Counted from the first letter of the stretch, positions 34,854-43,783 are shown. The stretch is DNA of 64,000 nt from Psychrobacillus sp032154225 (GCF_032154225.1 NZ_JALDYF010000001.1:186001-250000); one strand, 5' to 3'. A program made the numbers and translations. Notes: a model not told the origin generated them from the sequence alone.

Positions 34854-36012
34854 GAAAAAACCAATCCCTTATCTGTTTTCGATCATTTTGAATTTCTCCA
34901 TTAACGAGTGCAACTGTTAACTTGTCAATTACTTCTTTTAGCCATGGTCCACGTTTTTGTTCTGCCCATTCCATTAAATCATTTCCATTTACAACAATAT
35001 CTTTTGAAGAAGCTAATGGTATAGCCATTTTTTGCTGATGAATTTCCTCAAATGAATACGGCAGTTGTTTTCCTGCAAGAATGCTCGTATAACTAGCCGC
35101 AGCTACAAGTACATTTTCCTCGAATTGAAAAAAGTCGTAATTCGACCAGCGATTTTCCTCTAAGTTGTTTGCTGCTTGCAACACTTTTTTAACATACATC
35201 ATTTCTGCATTAGAACACTTATATTCCGCTAAGTTTATATCTATTTCCTGACTTAAAGCGAAAAACGCCCATCCATTTATTTTATTCTCAAACGCTGAAA
35301 AGGATTTCCATTCCTCTACATTTGTAGACCAATCACCAGGGAATTCTTTTGCTAAATTACTTGAAACAAACATGTCCATACCTTTTCCAGCATGAGCCGT
35401 TGTCCAAATTTTCTCCAGCTCTACTTTGACTCTCTCAATGGATACATGGCGGATAAGTTCGTGGAGAGATTGGATTGCTTCCAACGTGTTTTCATCCACT
35501 TGAAAATCTAATTGTGCTGAAAAACGAATAACTCGCAGCATTCGTAGTGCATCTTCCGAAAAACGCTTCAGCGGATCTCCAACAGCCTTTATTAAGTTCG
35601 CCTCAATGTCTGCCTGTCCTTCAAAATAATCAATGACAACATCCTCTTTCGATAAGGCCATTGCATTCATCGTAAAATCTCTTCGCTCTAAATCTTCCCG
35701 AAGTGACCGCACAAAAGCTACTTGGTCTGGTCTGCGAAAATCGGAATAAGTAGCCTCTGATCGAAATGTCGTTACTTCTATTGTTTCTTCTAACACAACT
35801 AACACTGTGCCGTGTTCTATACCGACATCAATTGTATGCGAAAATAACTGTTTGACTTCACTCGGTGTTGCACTCGTTGTAATGTCCACGTCATTTGCAT
35901 GCACTCCTCTTATGAAATCGCGCACTGCTCCTCCTACAACATATGCTTCAAATCCAGCATTTTCAAGCGTTTCAATTACTTGAAATGCAACTGGCCACCG
36001 ATTTTTCATCAT
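34837..36012 (-). CDS. cca: CCA tRNA nucleotidyltransferase
   Basis: 391 residues. Adds CCA to tRNA 3' ends. Class II nucleotidyltransferase head with AYVVGGAVRDFIRG and ANDVDITTSA (catalytic DxD), RRDFTMNAMAL, and the template motif region EDALRMLRVIRFSAQLDF. ATG at 36012 directly follows the bshA stop; the open frame runs 78 bp further into bshA but that extension is not family-like. Downstream birA overlaps its end. Confidence 0.94.
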   Translation of the reverse strand: MMKNRWPVAFQVIETLENAGFEAYVVGGAVRDFIRGVHANDVDITTSATPSEVKQLFSHTIDVGIEHGTVLVVLEETIEVTTFRSEATYSDFRRPDQVAFVRSLREDLERRDFTMNAMALSKEDVVIDYFEGQADIEANLIKAVGDPLKRFSEDALRMLRVIRFSAQLDFQVDENTLEAIQSLHELIRHVSIERVKVELEKIWTTAHAGKGMDMFVSSNLAKEFPGDWSTNVEEWKSFSAFENKINGWAFFALSQEIDINLAEYKCSNAEMMYVKKVLQAANNLEENRWSNYDFFQFEENVLVAAASYTSILAGKQLPYSFEEIHQQKMAIPLASSKDIVVNGNDLMEWAEQKRGPWLKEVIDKLTVALVNGEIQNDRKQIRDWFFREYDN

Positions 36013-36013
36013 G

Positions 36014-37144
36014 CTATTTTCTCGCCACTCTTTCATACATTTCTTCATATTGTTGCACAATTTTAGCTGAACTAAATTGTTCATGGACAACTTTTAAAGC
36101 TGTTTCTCTAAATTGCATATGTATTACTGGGTCCTTCAATATAGAAATTGCATACTCAGCAACCTTCTCCACGTCACCAAGTTCAACTAAATAACCATTT
36201 TCTCCGTGAGAAATTACTTCTGGAATACCGCCTACCCTTGTCCCTATACACGGCACTTCACAAGCCATTGCCTCTAATAGTACAAGACCAAATGATTCTT
36301 TTTCAGAAAGAAGCAGCATTAAATCAGAAATTGCATACAAATCCGATACTTTTTCTTGCTTCCCTAAAAATAACACATCTTTCTCCATTGCAGTGCCTTT
36401 CAGCATTTCCATCACTTGATGCTTTTCAGGTCCATCACCAACTAATAAAAGCTTTGCAGGAATTTCCTTGTGAATTAATTCGAAGCTTTTAATAATATCT
36501 GGTACATTTTTTACTTTTCTAAAGTTAGAAACATGGATAATTACTTTTTCATCTGGCTGAATTCCAAGCAATTCTTTTAAGTTTCCAGTATCTTTCTTTC
36601 TATACTCTTTTTCATCTACAAAATTATACACAGTCTCCAGTTCTTTATTTGGAGAAATAAGTTCCATCGTTTGTTCTGCTAATGAATTAGATACTACCGT
36701 CACGATATCAGACTTTTCAATGCCATATTTAATCGCTCCTGTTAAAGAGGAATCATATCCAAGCACCGTAATATCTGTTCCATGCAACGTAGTAACAATT
36801 CCAATATCTGAATTTGCCATATCTTTTGCCAGAATTGCACATACTGCGTGAGGGATAGCGTAATGAACATGCAGTACATCTAACCCTTGATCCACGATAA
36901 CCTCTGCCATTTTGTTCGCCAAAGCAATATCATACGGTGCATATTGAAAAACAGAATAGCTATTTACTTCCACTTGGTGGTAAGTAATGGTTGGATACAT
37001 TTTGTTCAAACGAAAAGGTACACTTGACGTGATGAAATGGATTTCATGTCCTCTATCTGCTAACATTTTTCCAAGTTCTGTCGCAATAACGCCAGACCCA
37101 CCAACCGTCGGATAACAAGTGATACCAATTTTAAGTTTTCTCAT
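36014..37144 (-). CDS. bshA: N-acetyl-alpha-D-glucosaminyl L-malate synthase BshA
   Basis: 376 residues, GT4-family glycosyltransferase. First step of bacillithiol synthesis: UDP-GlcNAc plus L-malate. N-terminal GITCYPTVGGSGVIATELGK, HVHYAIPHA, and the C-terminal nucleotide-sugar part SEKESFGLVLLEAMACEVPCIGTRVGGIPE. In B. subtilis bshB1 lies between mgsA and bshA; here mgsA is directly upstream with only 12 bp between, so the deacetylase step must be encoded elsewhere. Confidence 0.94.
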   Translation of the reverse strand: MRKLKIGITCYPTVGGSGVIATELGKMLADRGHEIHFITSSVPFRLNKMYPTITYHQVEVNSYSVFQYAPYDIALANKMAEVIVDQGLDVLHVHYAIPHAVCAILAKDMANSDIGIVTTLHGTDITVLGYDSSLTGAIKYGIEKSDIVTVVSNSLAEQTMELISPNKELETVYNFVDEKEYRKKDTGNLKELLGIQPDEKVIIHVSNFRKVKNVPDIIKSFELIHKEIPAKLLLVGDGPEKHQVMEMLKGTAMEKDVLFLGKQEKVSDLYAISDLMLLLSEKESFGLVLLEAMACEVPCIGTRVGGIPEVISHGENGYLVELGDVEKVAEYAISILKDPVIHMQFRETALKVVHEQFSSAKIVQQYEEMYERVARK

Positions 37145-37156
37145 TTACTCACTTCC

Positions 37157-37564
37157 TTATCGTGAACGTCTTTCTTCTAATAAACGCCAGTCTAAAAATC
37201 CTTGCTCGATTCCTTTTAACAAAATTTCAGCTGTCCCCATATTCGTCGCTAATGGAATTTGATATACATCACATAATCGAATAAGTGCAGTAACATCCGG
37301 TTCATGTGGCTGTGCTGTTAAAGGATCTCGGAAAAATATAACCATATCCATTTCATTATTAGCTATGGCAGAGCCAATTTGTTGATCTCCACCTAATGGG
37401 CCAGATTTGTATCTAAAAATAGGTAATCCTACTTCATTTATAATTCTAGTCCCTGTTGTACCTGTTGCAAACAATTCATGATCCTCTAAAATGGACTTGT
37501 AAGCCGTAACAAATTGGATCAAATCTTCTTTTTTTCTGTCATGTGCTACTAATGCTATTCTCAT
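37157..37564 (-). CDS. mgsA: Methylglyoxal synthase
   Basis: 135 residues. Converts dihydroxyacetone phosphate to methylglyoxal and phosphate. ALVAHDRKK, FATGTTGTRI (phosphate binding), KSGPLGGDQQIG with the catalytic Asp region, and FFRDPLTAQPHEPDV are all present. Located between dapB (11 bp) and bshA (12 bp) in one operon. Confidence 0.95.
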   Translation of the reverse strand: MRIALVAHDRKKEDLIQFVTAYKSILEDHELFATGTTGTRIINEVGLPIFRYKSGPLGGDQQIGSAIANNEMDMVIFFRDPLTAQPHEPDVTALIRLCDVYQIPLATNMGTAEILLKGIEQGFLDWRLLEERRSR

Positions 37565-37575
37565 CCAATCTCCTC

Positions 37576-38349
37576 CTATAATATAATGTCTTCTAACCCA
37601 TAAATAAGTGTATCTTGTTTCATAATTTCCGTAATAGAAAGTACAATTCCTGACATGAAAGACGTGCGAGTAAATGAGTCGTGACGAAGCGTTAACAATT
37701 GCCCTTCACCACCAAGTAATACTTGCTGATGCGCAACTAGTCCTGGTAAACGAACGCTATGAATATGCATACCCGAAACGTTAGCTCCTCTAGCACCAGC
37801 TAATATCTCTTCTTCTACTTCGTGACCTTGCTCAAAAGGAGGACGTACTTCATTGATCAATTGAGCTGTTTTAATAGCTGTTCCAGAAGGAGCGTCAATT
37901 TTTTGATCATGATGCATTTCAATAATCTCCACATCTGGCAAGTATTTTGCTGCCATTTGAGAAAACTTCATCATTAGCACAGCTCCGATAGAAAAGTTTG
38001 GGGCAATAATACAGCCTATCTTTTTCTCTTCCACTTTTTTTCTCATCTCTTCTAATTGTAAATCAGTAAAGCCAGTTGTACCAATAACAGGTCTTACACC
38101 ATTATCTAAAGCAATTATCGCATGCTCATAAACTGCTGCTGGAACTGTTAGATCAACTAGCACATCTGGTGCCGTTTGATAGATTAGTTCTGTTAATGAA
38201 GTGAAAACGGGAATATCATTTTCAATAAAAGCTTCTTCTTTTCTATGGTCCAACACACTTACTAATTCAAAATCATTATGTTTTAAAATAGATGCAACTG
38301 CTTCTTTTCCCATTCTTCCTCTTGGTCCTGCTACTGCTACTTTAATCAT
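37576..38349 (-). CDS. dapB: 4-hydroxy-tetrahydrodipicolinate reductase
   Basis: 257 residues. Lysine and dipicolinate precursor pathway, NAD(P)H-dependent. Rossmann motif GPRGRMG at 8-14, catalytic EMHHDQKIDAPSGTA (His-His and Lys), ARGANVSGMHIHSVRLPG. Dipicolinate is the spore-core acid, so the gene matters for sporulation as well. The start overlaps the mazG-like stop by one base (TAATG). Confidence 0.95.
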   Translation of the reverse strand: MIKVAVAGPRGRMGKEAVASILKHNDFELVSVLDHRKEEAFIENDIPVFTSLTELIYQTAPDVLVDLTVPAAVYEHAIIALDNGVRPVIGTTGFTDLQLEEMRKKVEEKKIGCIIAPNFSIGAVLMMKFSQMAAKYLPDVEIIEMHHDQKIDAPSGTAIKTAQLINEVRPPFEQGHEVEEEILAGARGANVSGMHIHSVRLPGLVAHQQVLLGGEGQLLTLRHDSFTRTSFMSGIVLSITEIMKQDTLIYGLEDIIL

Positions 38350-38684
38350 TATTCCAAACCCTCCTTTTTAGTCCAACGATCTTTGTCTCGTGTATTGTAT
38401 TTATGTAATACATCTCGTAAAGACTGTTGTAAATCAATACCTTCTGCGTTGGCCATGCATATAAGTACGAAAAAGAAATCGCCCATTTCATCCGCAAGCT
38501 CTTTTTCTACTTCTGTATGTTTCTTTTTCTTCGCGCCATATTTATGCTGAACTTCTCTCGATAGTTCTCCAAGTTCTTCCGTTAATCGTGCTAGAAGTTC
38601 CATCGGAGGAAAATATCCTTCTTTAAACTGGCTTATGTATGCATCAACATCATTTTGTAACTCTTTTAATGATTTGTTTTCCAT
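38349..38684 (-). CDS. ypjD: MazG-like nucleotide pyrophosphohydrolase (YpjD)
   Basis: 111 residues. MazG/all-alpha NTP pyrophosphatase domain with the metal-binding EExxE pattern LTEELGELSREV and EKELADEMGDFFFVL, and the C-terminal NTRDKDRWTKKE. Likely hydrolyses non-canonical nucleoside triphosphates. ATG at 38684 matches the YpjD N-terminus; a GTG at 38696 lies 3 nt from GGAGG and is less likely but cannot be excluded. Confidence 0.86.
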   Translation of the reverse strand: MENKSLKELQNDVDAYISQFKEGYFPPMELLARLTEELGELSREVQHKYGAKKKKHTEVEKELADEMGDFFFVLICMANAEGIDLQQSLRDVLHKYNTRDKDRWTKKEGLE

Positions 38685-38794
38685 AATAAATTTCACACTC
38701 CTCCTATCATCCTAATAAATAAATACACTGGTTGTCAAAAGCAATTAAATAAATGATAATAATAAATGTGTTAATTACTAAAAGAGGTGTTTCA

Positions 38795-39664
38795 ATGGGG
38801 ATTGGATTAAAGTTAAAAAACATTATTTTTATTATTATAGGGGCAGCAATATTTAGTTTCGGTTTTATACATTTCAATATCCAAAATGCGCTTGGAGAAG
38901 GCGGATTTTCAGGAATTACGTTAATTTTGTATTTCGTATTCCATTGGGATGTTGCTTTAATGAACTTATTACTTAATATTCCTATGTTTTTCATCGGGTG
39001 GAAGCTTCTTGGACGAAAAGTATTTTGGTATACAGTCATTGGAACAGTTTCTGTTTCGTTATTTTTGAAAGTTTTTCAAGTTTACGAAATTCAAATCGGC
39101 TTAAACGATGATCTGTTCCTTGCTTCTCTGTTTGCAGGTGTATTCATCGGAACTGGTCTAGGTATCATTTTCCGTTTTGGTGGAACTACAGGCGGCGTAG
39201 ACATTATTGCGAGGCTTGTTCAAAAGTATTTTGGATGGACAATGGGAAAAACAATGTTCATGTTTGATGCTGTCGTGATTTTGCTTTCCTGGCTTACTTT
39301 TTTAGATATTCGTTCAATGATGTATACACTTGTTGCTGTTTTTGTCGGAGCACGAGTAATCGACTTCGTCCAAGAAGGTGCATATGCGGCTCGTGGTGCG
39401 TTTATTATCTCAGAGCATCAGGATGCAATAGCTAATAGAGTTGCGACCGAAATGGAGCGTGGAGTGACTGTTTTAAGAGGGTATGGTCATTATACGAAAA
39501 AAGATCGTGAAATACTTTATTGTGTTATTGCAAAAAATGAAATTATCCGTTTAAAGACGATTATTACAGCAGTTGATCCACATGCATTTGTAACTGTAAC
39601 AGAAATGAATGATGTGATGGGTGAAGGTTTCACGTTAGATGATAATAAAAAACCAATACATTAA
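38795..39664 (+). CDS. ypjC: YitT/DUF2179-family membrane protein (YpjC)
   Basis: 289 residues. About five membrane helices in the first 165 residues (for example IIFIIIGAAIFSFGFIHF, LLLNIPMFFIGWKLL, LFAGVFIGTGLGIIFRFGGTTGG), then a cytosolic DUF2179 domain with GVTVLRGYGHYTKKDREILYCV and DPHAFVTVTEMNDVMGEGF. The DUF2179 part resembles ligand-binding domains; function unknown. ATG at 38795 has AGAGGTG ahead; the frame opens 42 bp earlier without a binding site. It is plus-strand, divergent from the dapB operon, as ypjC is placed in this region in B. subtilis. Confidence 0.86.
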   Translation: MGIGLKLKNIIFIIIGAAIFSFGFIHFNIQNALGEGGFSGITLILYFVFHWDVALMNLLLNIPMFFIGWKLLGRKVFWYTVIGTVSVSLFLKVFQVYEIQIGLNDDLFLASLFAGVFIGTGLGIIFRFGGTTGGVDIIARLVQKYFGWTMGKTMFMFDAVVILLSWLTFLDIRSMMYTLVAVFVGARVIDFVQEGAYAARGAFIISEHQDAIANRVATEMERGVTVLRGYGHYTKKDREILYCVIAKNEIIRLKTIITAVDPHAFVTVTEMNDVMGEGFTLDDNKKPIH

Positions 39665-39742
39665 ACAAAAACATCGTAGCAACCTAGTTTCCGACTCACT
39701 CTAGGCTTCACATTGGGCTATACGATAAACGGGAAAATTTTT

Positions 39743-39783
39743 AAAGCTTGTTGGAAGTGGCCCGCCACTCCCAACAAGCTTTT
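39743..39783 (+). terminator. Terminator of ypjC
   Basis: AAAGCTTGTTGG-A-AGTGG and CCACT-C-CCAACAAGCTTT form a long stem with one mismatch and a CCCG loop, followed by TTTTCTTC. Confidence 0.9.
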
Positions 39784-40061
39784 TCTTCGGTCATCATATG
39801 GCTAATGTTTGCCTTTCGTTCGCCAGAAACTTTAATGCCAAATAATTAAACACTTTTGGCAATAGGAGAAGCAAGCTCATTCTATCTAGTAAGCAAGCTG
39901 CCAAAGATGCAATTTGGGCAGCTTATTGTAGGTTTTTACAAAGAGACACTTCTATAAAATTTGGACAGAAAGTGTCAAAGTAGAAAGAACATGAATCCAT
40001 TTCCCCTATACTTCCTTCCTCTCTATATGTACCTTAAGCCCTATGTTCATACTAAAAAAAG

Positions 40062-40095
40062 GATTGTCCTTCGTCATTTCTGACATAGGACAATC
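40062..40095. terminator. Bidirectional terminator, probably for yugP
   Basis: GATTGTCCT (40062-40070) and AGGACAATC (40087-40095), with GTCA/TGAC inside. A7 to the left and T6 to the right make it usable on both strands. Confidence 0.8.
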
Positions 40096-40138
40096 TTTTT
40101 TAGGCAAATAATAAATATAAACTTTCAAACTTATTATT

Positions 40139-40240
40139 TGTCTAGCTTCAGTGCCTAGCCCCTCGGGGTCAAATGTGAAAAGTGCTCCTGCGATTACTCG
40201 TCGCAGAAGATCGTGCCTGTCGGGGCAGACATAGGCTCTT
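40139..40240. repeat. Repeat element with one 22-nt hairpin unit, next to yugP
   Basis: Same frame as 19810-19976: TGTCTAGCTTCAGTGCCTAG at the left, CGGGGCAGACATAGGC at the right, CCTCGGGGTCAAAT inside, and one 22-nt unit at 40184-40205. It ends 13 bp after the yugP stop, the same placement as the asnS copy. Confidence 0.75.
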
Positions 40241-40253
40241 CCGCTTTTCTTTA

Positions 40254-40937
40254 TTAGTCATCTCTATTCGTCATACCTGTGTAAATTAATACTAAACGTA
40301 CTAACTCAAGCACAGCAACTGCAGCTGCGGCTACGTATGTTAAAGCAGCAGCATTTAATACTTTTTTCGCATGACGTTCTTCTTCATTGCGAATAATACC
40401 TAAGGACACCATTTGGTTCATCGCACGGTTTGACGCATTAAATTCAACTGGTAATGTAACAATTTGGAACACTACACCTGCTGCAAGTAATACAATACCT
40501 AACAGCAACATTCCACTCATCGACGACAACATTCCTATCATGATGAATATCCATGAAGCATTCGAAGAAATATTAGCAACCGGAACTAACTTATGTCTTA
40601 ATGATAAAAATGAATAAGATTCTTTATGTTGAATCGCATGTCCAACTTCATGCGCGGCAATTGCAGCACCAGCAACAGAAGCCTCACGGTAGTTATGTGT
40701 AGACAACGCGACTATTTTTGTCATCGGATTATAATGATCACTTAAAAAGCCACTGCTTTCAACTACTTTTACATCCTGTAAACCATTTTCATCTAAAATA
40801 GTTCTAGCTACTTGAGCACCTGTCATTCCAGAAGTAGAACGAACTTTAGAGTACTTTTTATACGTACTTTTCACTTTCATTTGTGCATATATCGGTAGCA
40901 ATAAAATTATTGCAAAATATATGATATAAGAAATCAA
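40254..40937 (-). CDS. yugP: Zinc metallopeptidase, YugP family (membrane)
   Basis: 227 residues. N-terminal membrane helix, then zinc motif HEVGH in AIAAHEVGHAIQHK (about 95-108), a conserved RxxLVPVANISSNASW segment, and three further membrane helices; LPVEFNASNRA near 165 is the probable third ligand region (Glu). Substrate unknown. A GGGGGAAATG-type binding site precedes the ATG. In B. subtilis yugP is elsewhere, and ypjB occupies the place between ypjA and ypjC. Confidence 0.88.
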   Translation of the reverse strand: MISYIIYFAIILLLPIYAQMKVKSTYKKYSKVRSTSGMTGAQVARTILDENGLQDVKVVESSGFLSDHYNPMTKIVALSTHNYREASVAGAAIAAHEVGHAIQHKESYSFLSLRHKLVPVANISSNASWIFIMIGMLSSMSGMLLLGIVLLAAGVVFQIVTLPVEFNASNRAMNQMVSLGIIRNEEERHAKKVLNAAALTYVAAAAVAVLELVRLVLIYTGMTNRDD

Positions 40938-40993
40938 CGTTCATTTCCCCCTCTCAATCTATACTTATATAATAAATGCAAAACAGTAATCCA

Positions 40994-41590
40994 TCAACTA
41001 ATTCGCTTTGACCTTTTTTGATATACATAAATGGCAATACAAATACAAGCAATAGATAACCAAAAAGTGAAGTAACCAATATTATTTGCAAACTTGTTCA
41101 AGCTTCTATACATTGGCATTTGCCCAAAAACATAGTCTATGACATCATTATGCAAAGTCCATATCGAAGCGATTAAAATATGTATCCATGTGAATCGGTA
41201 AAAAGGAATATACAAAATTGCTTGTAAAGCCATTGCAAAGTGAGAAGCTACAAGCATCCACCCCATCCAACCAAGCGATCCGGTTTCTACAAATGTCCAT
41301 ATATTCATAACAACTGCCCACAAGCCATATTTCACAAGTGTTATTAAAGCAAGTGCTTCGATTAGTTTCCAGTTTTTCTTTAACAACCAGCCAAATAACG
41401 CAATAGTGAAAAATAAGCTAGCTGTTGGACTATCTGGTACGAATAGATAAAACTTAGGCTCAGTATTAGACAATTGTCCTTCGTACCAATAGTAGCCATA
41501 TATCGTCCCAACTATATTAACAACGAATAATAGCCACATAAATGATTTATTGTATAGAGTCATTTTAATAAACATCGCAAGATCTTTCAT
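40994..41590 (-). CDS. ypjA: YpjA, DUF1405 membrane protein
   Basis: 198 residues with about six membrane helices (for example FMWLLFVVNIVGTIYGYYWY, SLFFTIALFGWLL, LVASHFAMALQAILYIPFY, IGYFTFWLSIACICIAIYVY). DUF1405 family, function unknown. ATG at 41590 has GAGGAG about 9 nt upstream; the open frame starts at a TTG within that site. It follows qcrC with a terminator between, the conserved qcrABC-ypjA order. Confidence 0.85.
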   Translation of the reverse strand: MKDLAMFIKMTLYNKSFMWLLFVVNIVGTIYGYYWYEGQLSNTEPKFYLFVPDSPTASLFFTIALFGWLLKKNWKLIEALALITLVKYGLWAVVMNIWTFVETGSLGWMGWMLVASHFAMALQAILYIPFYRFTWIHILIASIWTLHNDVIDYVFGQMPMYRSLNKFANNIGYFTFWLSIACICIAIYVYQKRSKRIS

Positions 41591-41616
41591 TCCAACGCTC
41601 CTCAAATAGTAGGTAA

Positions 41617-41648
41617 AAAAAAAGAGCCAGTTACCTGACTCTTTTTTT
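41617..41648 (-). terminator. Terminator of qcrABC
   Basis: AAAAGAG-C-CAG and CTG-A-CTCTTTT with a TTAC loop. A run on the plus strand (41616-41623) supplies U on the minus transcript. It sits between the qcrC stop and ypjA. Confidence 0.8.
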
Positions 41649-41649
41649 G

Positions 41650-42432
41650 TTATTCTGGTGGTTGTAATGTAGTGATAAATTCTGCAAGTTTTTGAAGTTC
41701 TTCTTCAGACCCTTGGAAAGTACCACCTGGCATTCCGCCTAAACCATCATGTGCAATAGTTACAATTTCATCGGCAGTAAGATCTAAACCAATTAATGGT
41801 TTACCTAATGCGCCTTCAAATGCATTACCATGACAGCCTATGCAGGAGGAGCCCAAATAAATTTGGTATCCTTCAGCGTTTTCATCAATTTCAACTGCAG
41901 GAACTTCTTCTTTAATTTTACCGTATTCTTTAGCAGCTGCCCAATCATGGTTAACTACTGATTCCCAAGTTAAGAAAATAATAGCAGCAATAGCTAATAC
42001 CATAAATCCTGTTGGTAAAGGACGTTTAAATGGACTTCTTTCTTTACTTGTATCTAAAAATGGTACTAATAAAAGTGCACCAAAAGCTAAACCTGGCATT
42101 ACGATTGCTCCGATAATATTAAATTGACCTGAAGCAAACTCATATTTTAATAACTGGTATAAGAATAAGAAATACCAGTCTGGTACTGGAATATAGCCCG
42201 TGTCAGCTGGATCAGCTGGACGTTCAAGTGGTGACGGATGTGCAACTGTTAGAACTAAATAGCCAACTAAGAACACAGCACCTACTAACCATTCTTTTAA
42301 TAAGAAGTCAGGCCAGAAAGCTTCTGTTTTACCTGGATACTCTGAATAGTCTTTCGGTTGTTGTTTTTTACGGCTAGATGGATGTGTTACACGAGAGTCA
42401 CCGACAAATTTCATACCTTTTCCGCGATGCAT
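41650..42432 (-). CDS. qcrC: Menaquinol:cytochrome c reductase cytochrome b/c subunit
   Basis: 260 residues. Three membrane helices in a subunit IV-like part (EWLVGAVFLVGYLVLTVAHP, FNIIGAIVMPGLAFGALLLVPFL, PTGFMVLAIAAIIFLTW) fused to a C-terminal cytochrome c domain with heme motif CIGCH (about 197-201) and axial-ligand Met in GLGGMPGGTF. Transfers electrons from the b6 subunit to cytochrome c oxidases. The ATG has AGGAGGGG upstream. Confidence 0.94.
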   Translation of the reverse strand: MHRGKGMKFVGDSRVTHPSSRKKQQPKDYSEYPGKTEAFWPDFLLKEWLVGAVFLVGYLVLTVAHPSPLERPADPADTGYIPVPDWYFLFLYQLLKYEFASGQFNIIGAIVMPGLAFGALLLVPFLDTSKERSPFKRPLPTGFMVLAIAAIIFLTWESVVNHDWAAAKEYGKIKEEVPAVEIDENAEGYQIYLGSSCIGCHGNAFEGALGKPLIGLDLTADEIVTIAHDGLGGMPGGTFQGSEEELQKLAEFITTLQPPE

Positions 42433-42474
42433 AATGTCCCCTCCTTTTGAAGAATTATCTGTTCCACTTCCCCA

Positions 42475-43149
42475 TTAAAGTGGTCCAGAAATACCTTGAC
42501 GACGAATCATGATAAAGTGAGCTGCAAGTAATCCAAATAAAGCAGCCGGCAAGAAGAACACATGAATCGCAAAGAATCTTGTTAATGTTTGTGCACCGAT
42601 GATTGTTTCATCACCAGCTAAAAGTGTTTTAATTATTCCACCAATAAATGGAACAGATGCTGCAATTTCAATACCAACCTTCGTTGCGAACAATGCTTTC
42701 ATGTCCCAAGGAAGTAGGTAACCTGTAAATCCTAAACCTAACATAACGGCGAAGATTAGTACTCCGACCATCCAGTTTAGTTCACGAGGTTTTTTATAAG
42801 AACCAGTAAAGAATACACGTAATGTATGTAAGAACATCATAACAATAACTAGCGATGCTCCCCAGTGATGCATCCCACGCACGATTTCACCGAATGCTAC
42901 TTCATTTTGAAGGTAGTAGACAGATTCCCATGCATTTTCAATATCCGGTACGTAATACATTGTTAAAAACATACCTGATAATATTTGAATAACTGTGATG
43001 AAGAATGTTAATCCTCCGAAACAGTATACAAACGCTGAGAAGTGATGTGCAGGGTTTACGTGTTCTGGTACTTCATGGTCTGCGATATCACGCCAAATTG
43101 GAGTAATATCTAGACGTTCATCCACCCAATCATAGATTTTATTCAGCAC
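42475..43149 (-). CDS. qcrB: Menaquinol:cytochrome c reductase cytochrome b subunit
   Basis: 224 residues, b6-type with four membrane helices. Heme histidines are in MHHWGASLVIVMMFLHTLRVF and in RFFAIHVFFLPAALFGLLAAHF. Cys43 (FVYCFGG) is the position that binds the extra c-type heme in Bacillus b6. YLLPWDMKALFATKVG is the quinol-site loop. Middle gene of qcrA-qcrB-qcrC. Confidence 0.95.
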   Translation of the reverse strand: MLNKIYDWVDERLDITPIWRDIADHEVPEHVNPAHHFSAFVYCFGGLTFFITVIQILSGMFLTMYYVPDIENAWESVYYLQNEVAFGEIVRGMHHWGASLVIVMMFLHTLRVFFTGSYKKPRELNWMVGVLIFAVMLGLGFTGYLLPWDMKALFATKVGIEIAASVPFIGGIIKTLLAGDETIIGAQTLTRFFAIHVFFLPAALFGLLAAHFIMIRRQGISGPL

Positions 43150-43168
43150 TGTTGTCGTACCCCCTTAC

Positions 43169-43672
43169 TTAAACTAATGTATTAGGTATAGCTTTACCAA
43201 TTTCTAAGAAACCGTCATTTACACGAACTTCAAATTGATCTAACGGACCTAGTGGTGGCGTTTTTGGTACATTTTTACCATTCTTCTCGTAACGACCTGC
43301 GTGACACGGACAGAAGAATTGATTTTTGTGTGCTGGGTCACCTTCCCAGTTTACCGTACAGCCTAAGTGCTTACATACTGGTGAAAGAGCGATAATCTCG
43401 TCTCCTTCTTTGTAAACCCATGCAGCATTTGTTACATCAGACTTGTACCATGCATCCACTTGTTCAAATGTGAAGTCAACACGTTCAGGAACTTCTGTAA
43501 TATCAGCAACTTTTTTGTCAGTTAAGACAAAATCTCCGCCTTCTTTTTTTTGCAATACAGGATCAATTGCAAATCGTACCATTGGCATCAGCATTCCTGC
43601 CGCCATAAATCCGCCAACACCAGTTAATGTATAACTAAGGAATTGACGTCTTGATACTCGATTGTTACTCAT
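43169..43672 (-). CDS. qcrA: Menaquinol:cytochrome c reductase Rieske iron-sulfur subunit
   Basis: 167 residues. N-terminal twin-arginine-like SRRQFLSYT and one membrane helix, then the Rieske fold with 2Fe-2S ligands Cys100, His102, Cys121 and His124 and the disulfide pair Cys105/Cys123 (CKHLGC and CPCH). ATG at 43672 follows GAGGGGGGAAA; the longer frame to 43714 lacks one. A candidate promoter lies at 43748-43776. Confidence 0.95.
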   Translation of the reverse strand: MSNNRVSRRQFLSYTLTGVGGFMAAGMLMPMVRFAIDPVLQKKEGGDFVLTDKKVADITEVPERVDFTFEQVDAWYKSDVTNAAWVYKEGDEIIALSPVCKHLGCTVNWEGDPAHKNQFFCPCHAGRYEKNGKNVPKTPPLGPLDQFEVRVNDGFLEIGKAIPNTLV

Positions 43673-43747
43673 GCTTTTTCCCCCCTCATACTTAAAGGTC
43701 AGTCCAATGGACATACTTGCTTGAAATAATAATACTAGGACATATCA

Positions 43748-43776
43748 ATGATATATCAATAAAAAAGGAAGGTCAA
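43748..43776 (-). promoter_or_regulatory. Candidate sigma-A promoter of qcrABC
   Basis: Minus-strand TTGACC (43771-43776) and TATCAT (43748-43753) with a 17-bp spacer. Confidence 0.55.
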
Positions 43777-43783
43777 TATTCCT

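Larger units (their letters stand above)
39665..40253. other. Long intergenic region between ypjC and yugP
   Basis: Holds the ypjC terminator (39743-39783), a small hairpin AAGCTGCC/GGCAGCTT at 39895-39924 without a U tract, a bidirectional terminator (40062-40095) and a repeat element (40139-40240). No ORF was credible. Confidence 0.6.

Noticed and set aside
36013..36090. N-terminal extension of cca into bshA
   Set aside because: No ribosome binding site and not like family members; the ATG at 36012 gives the normal length.
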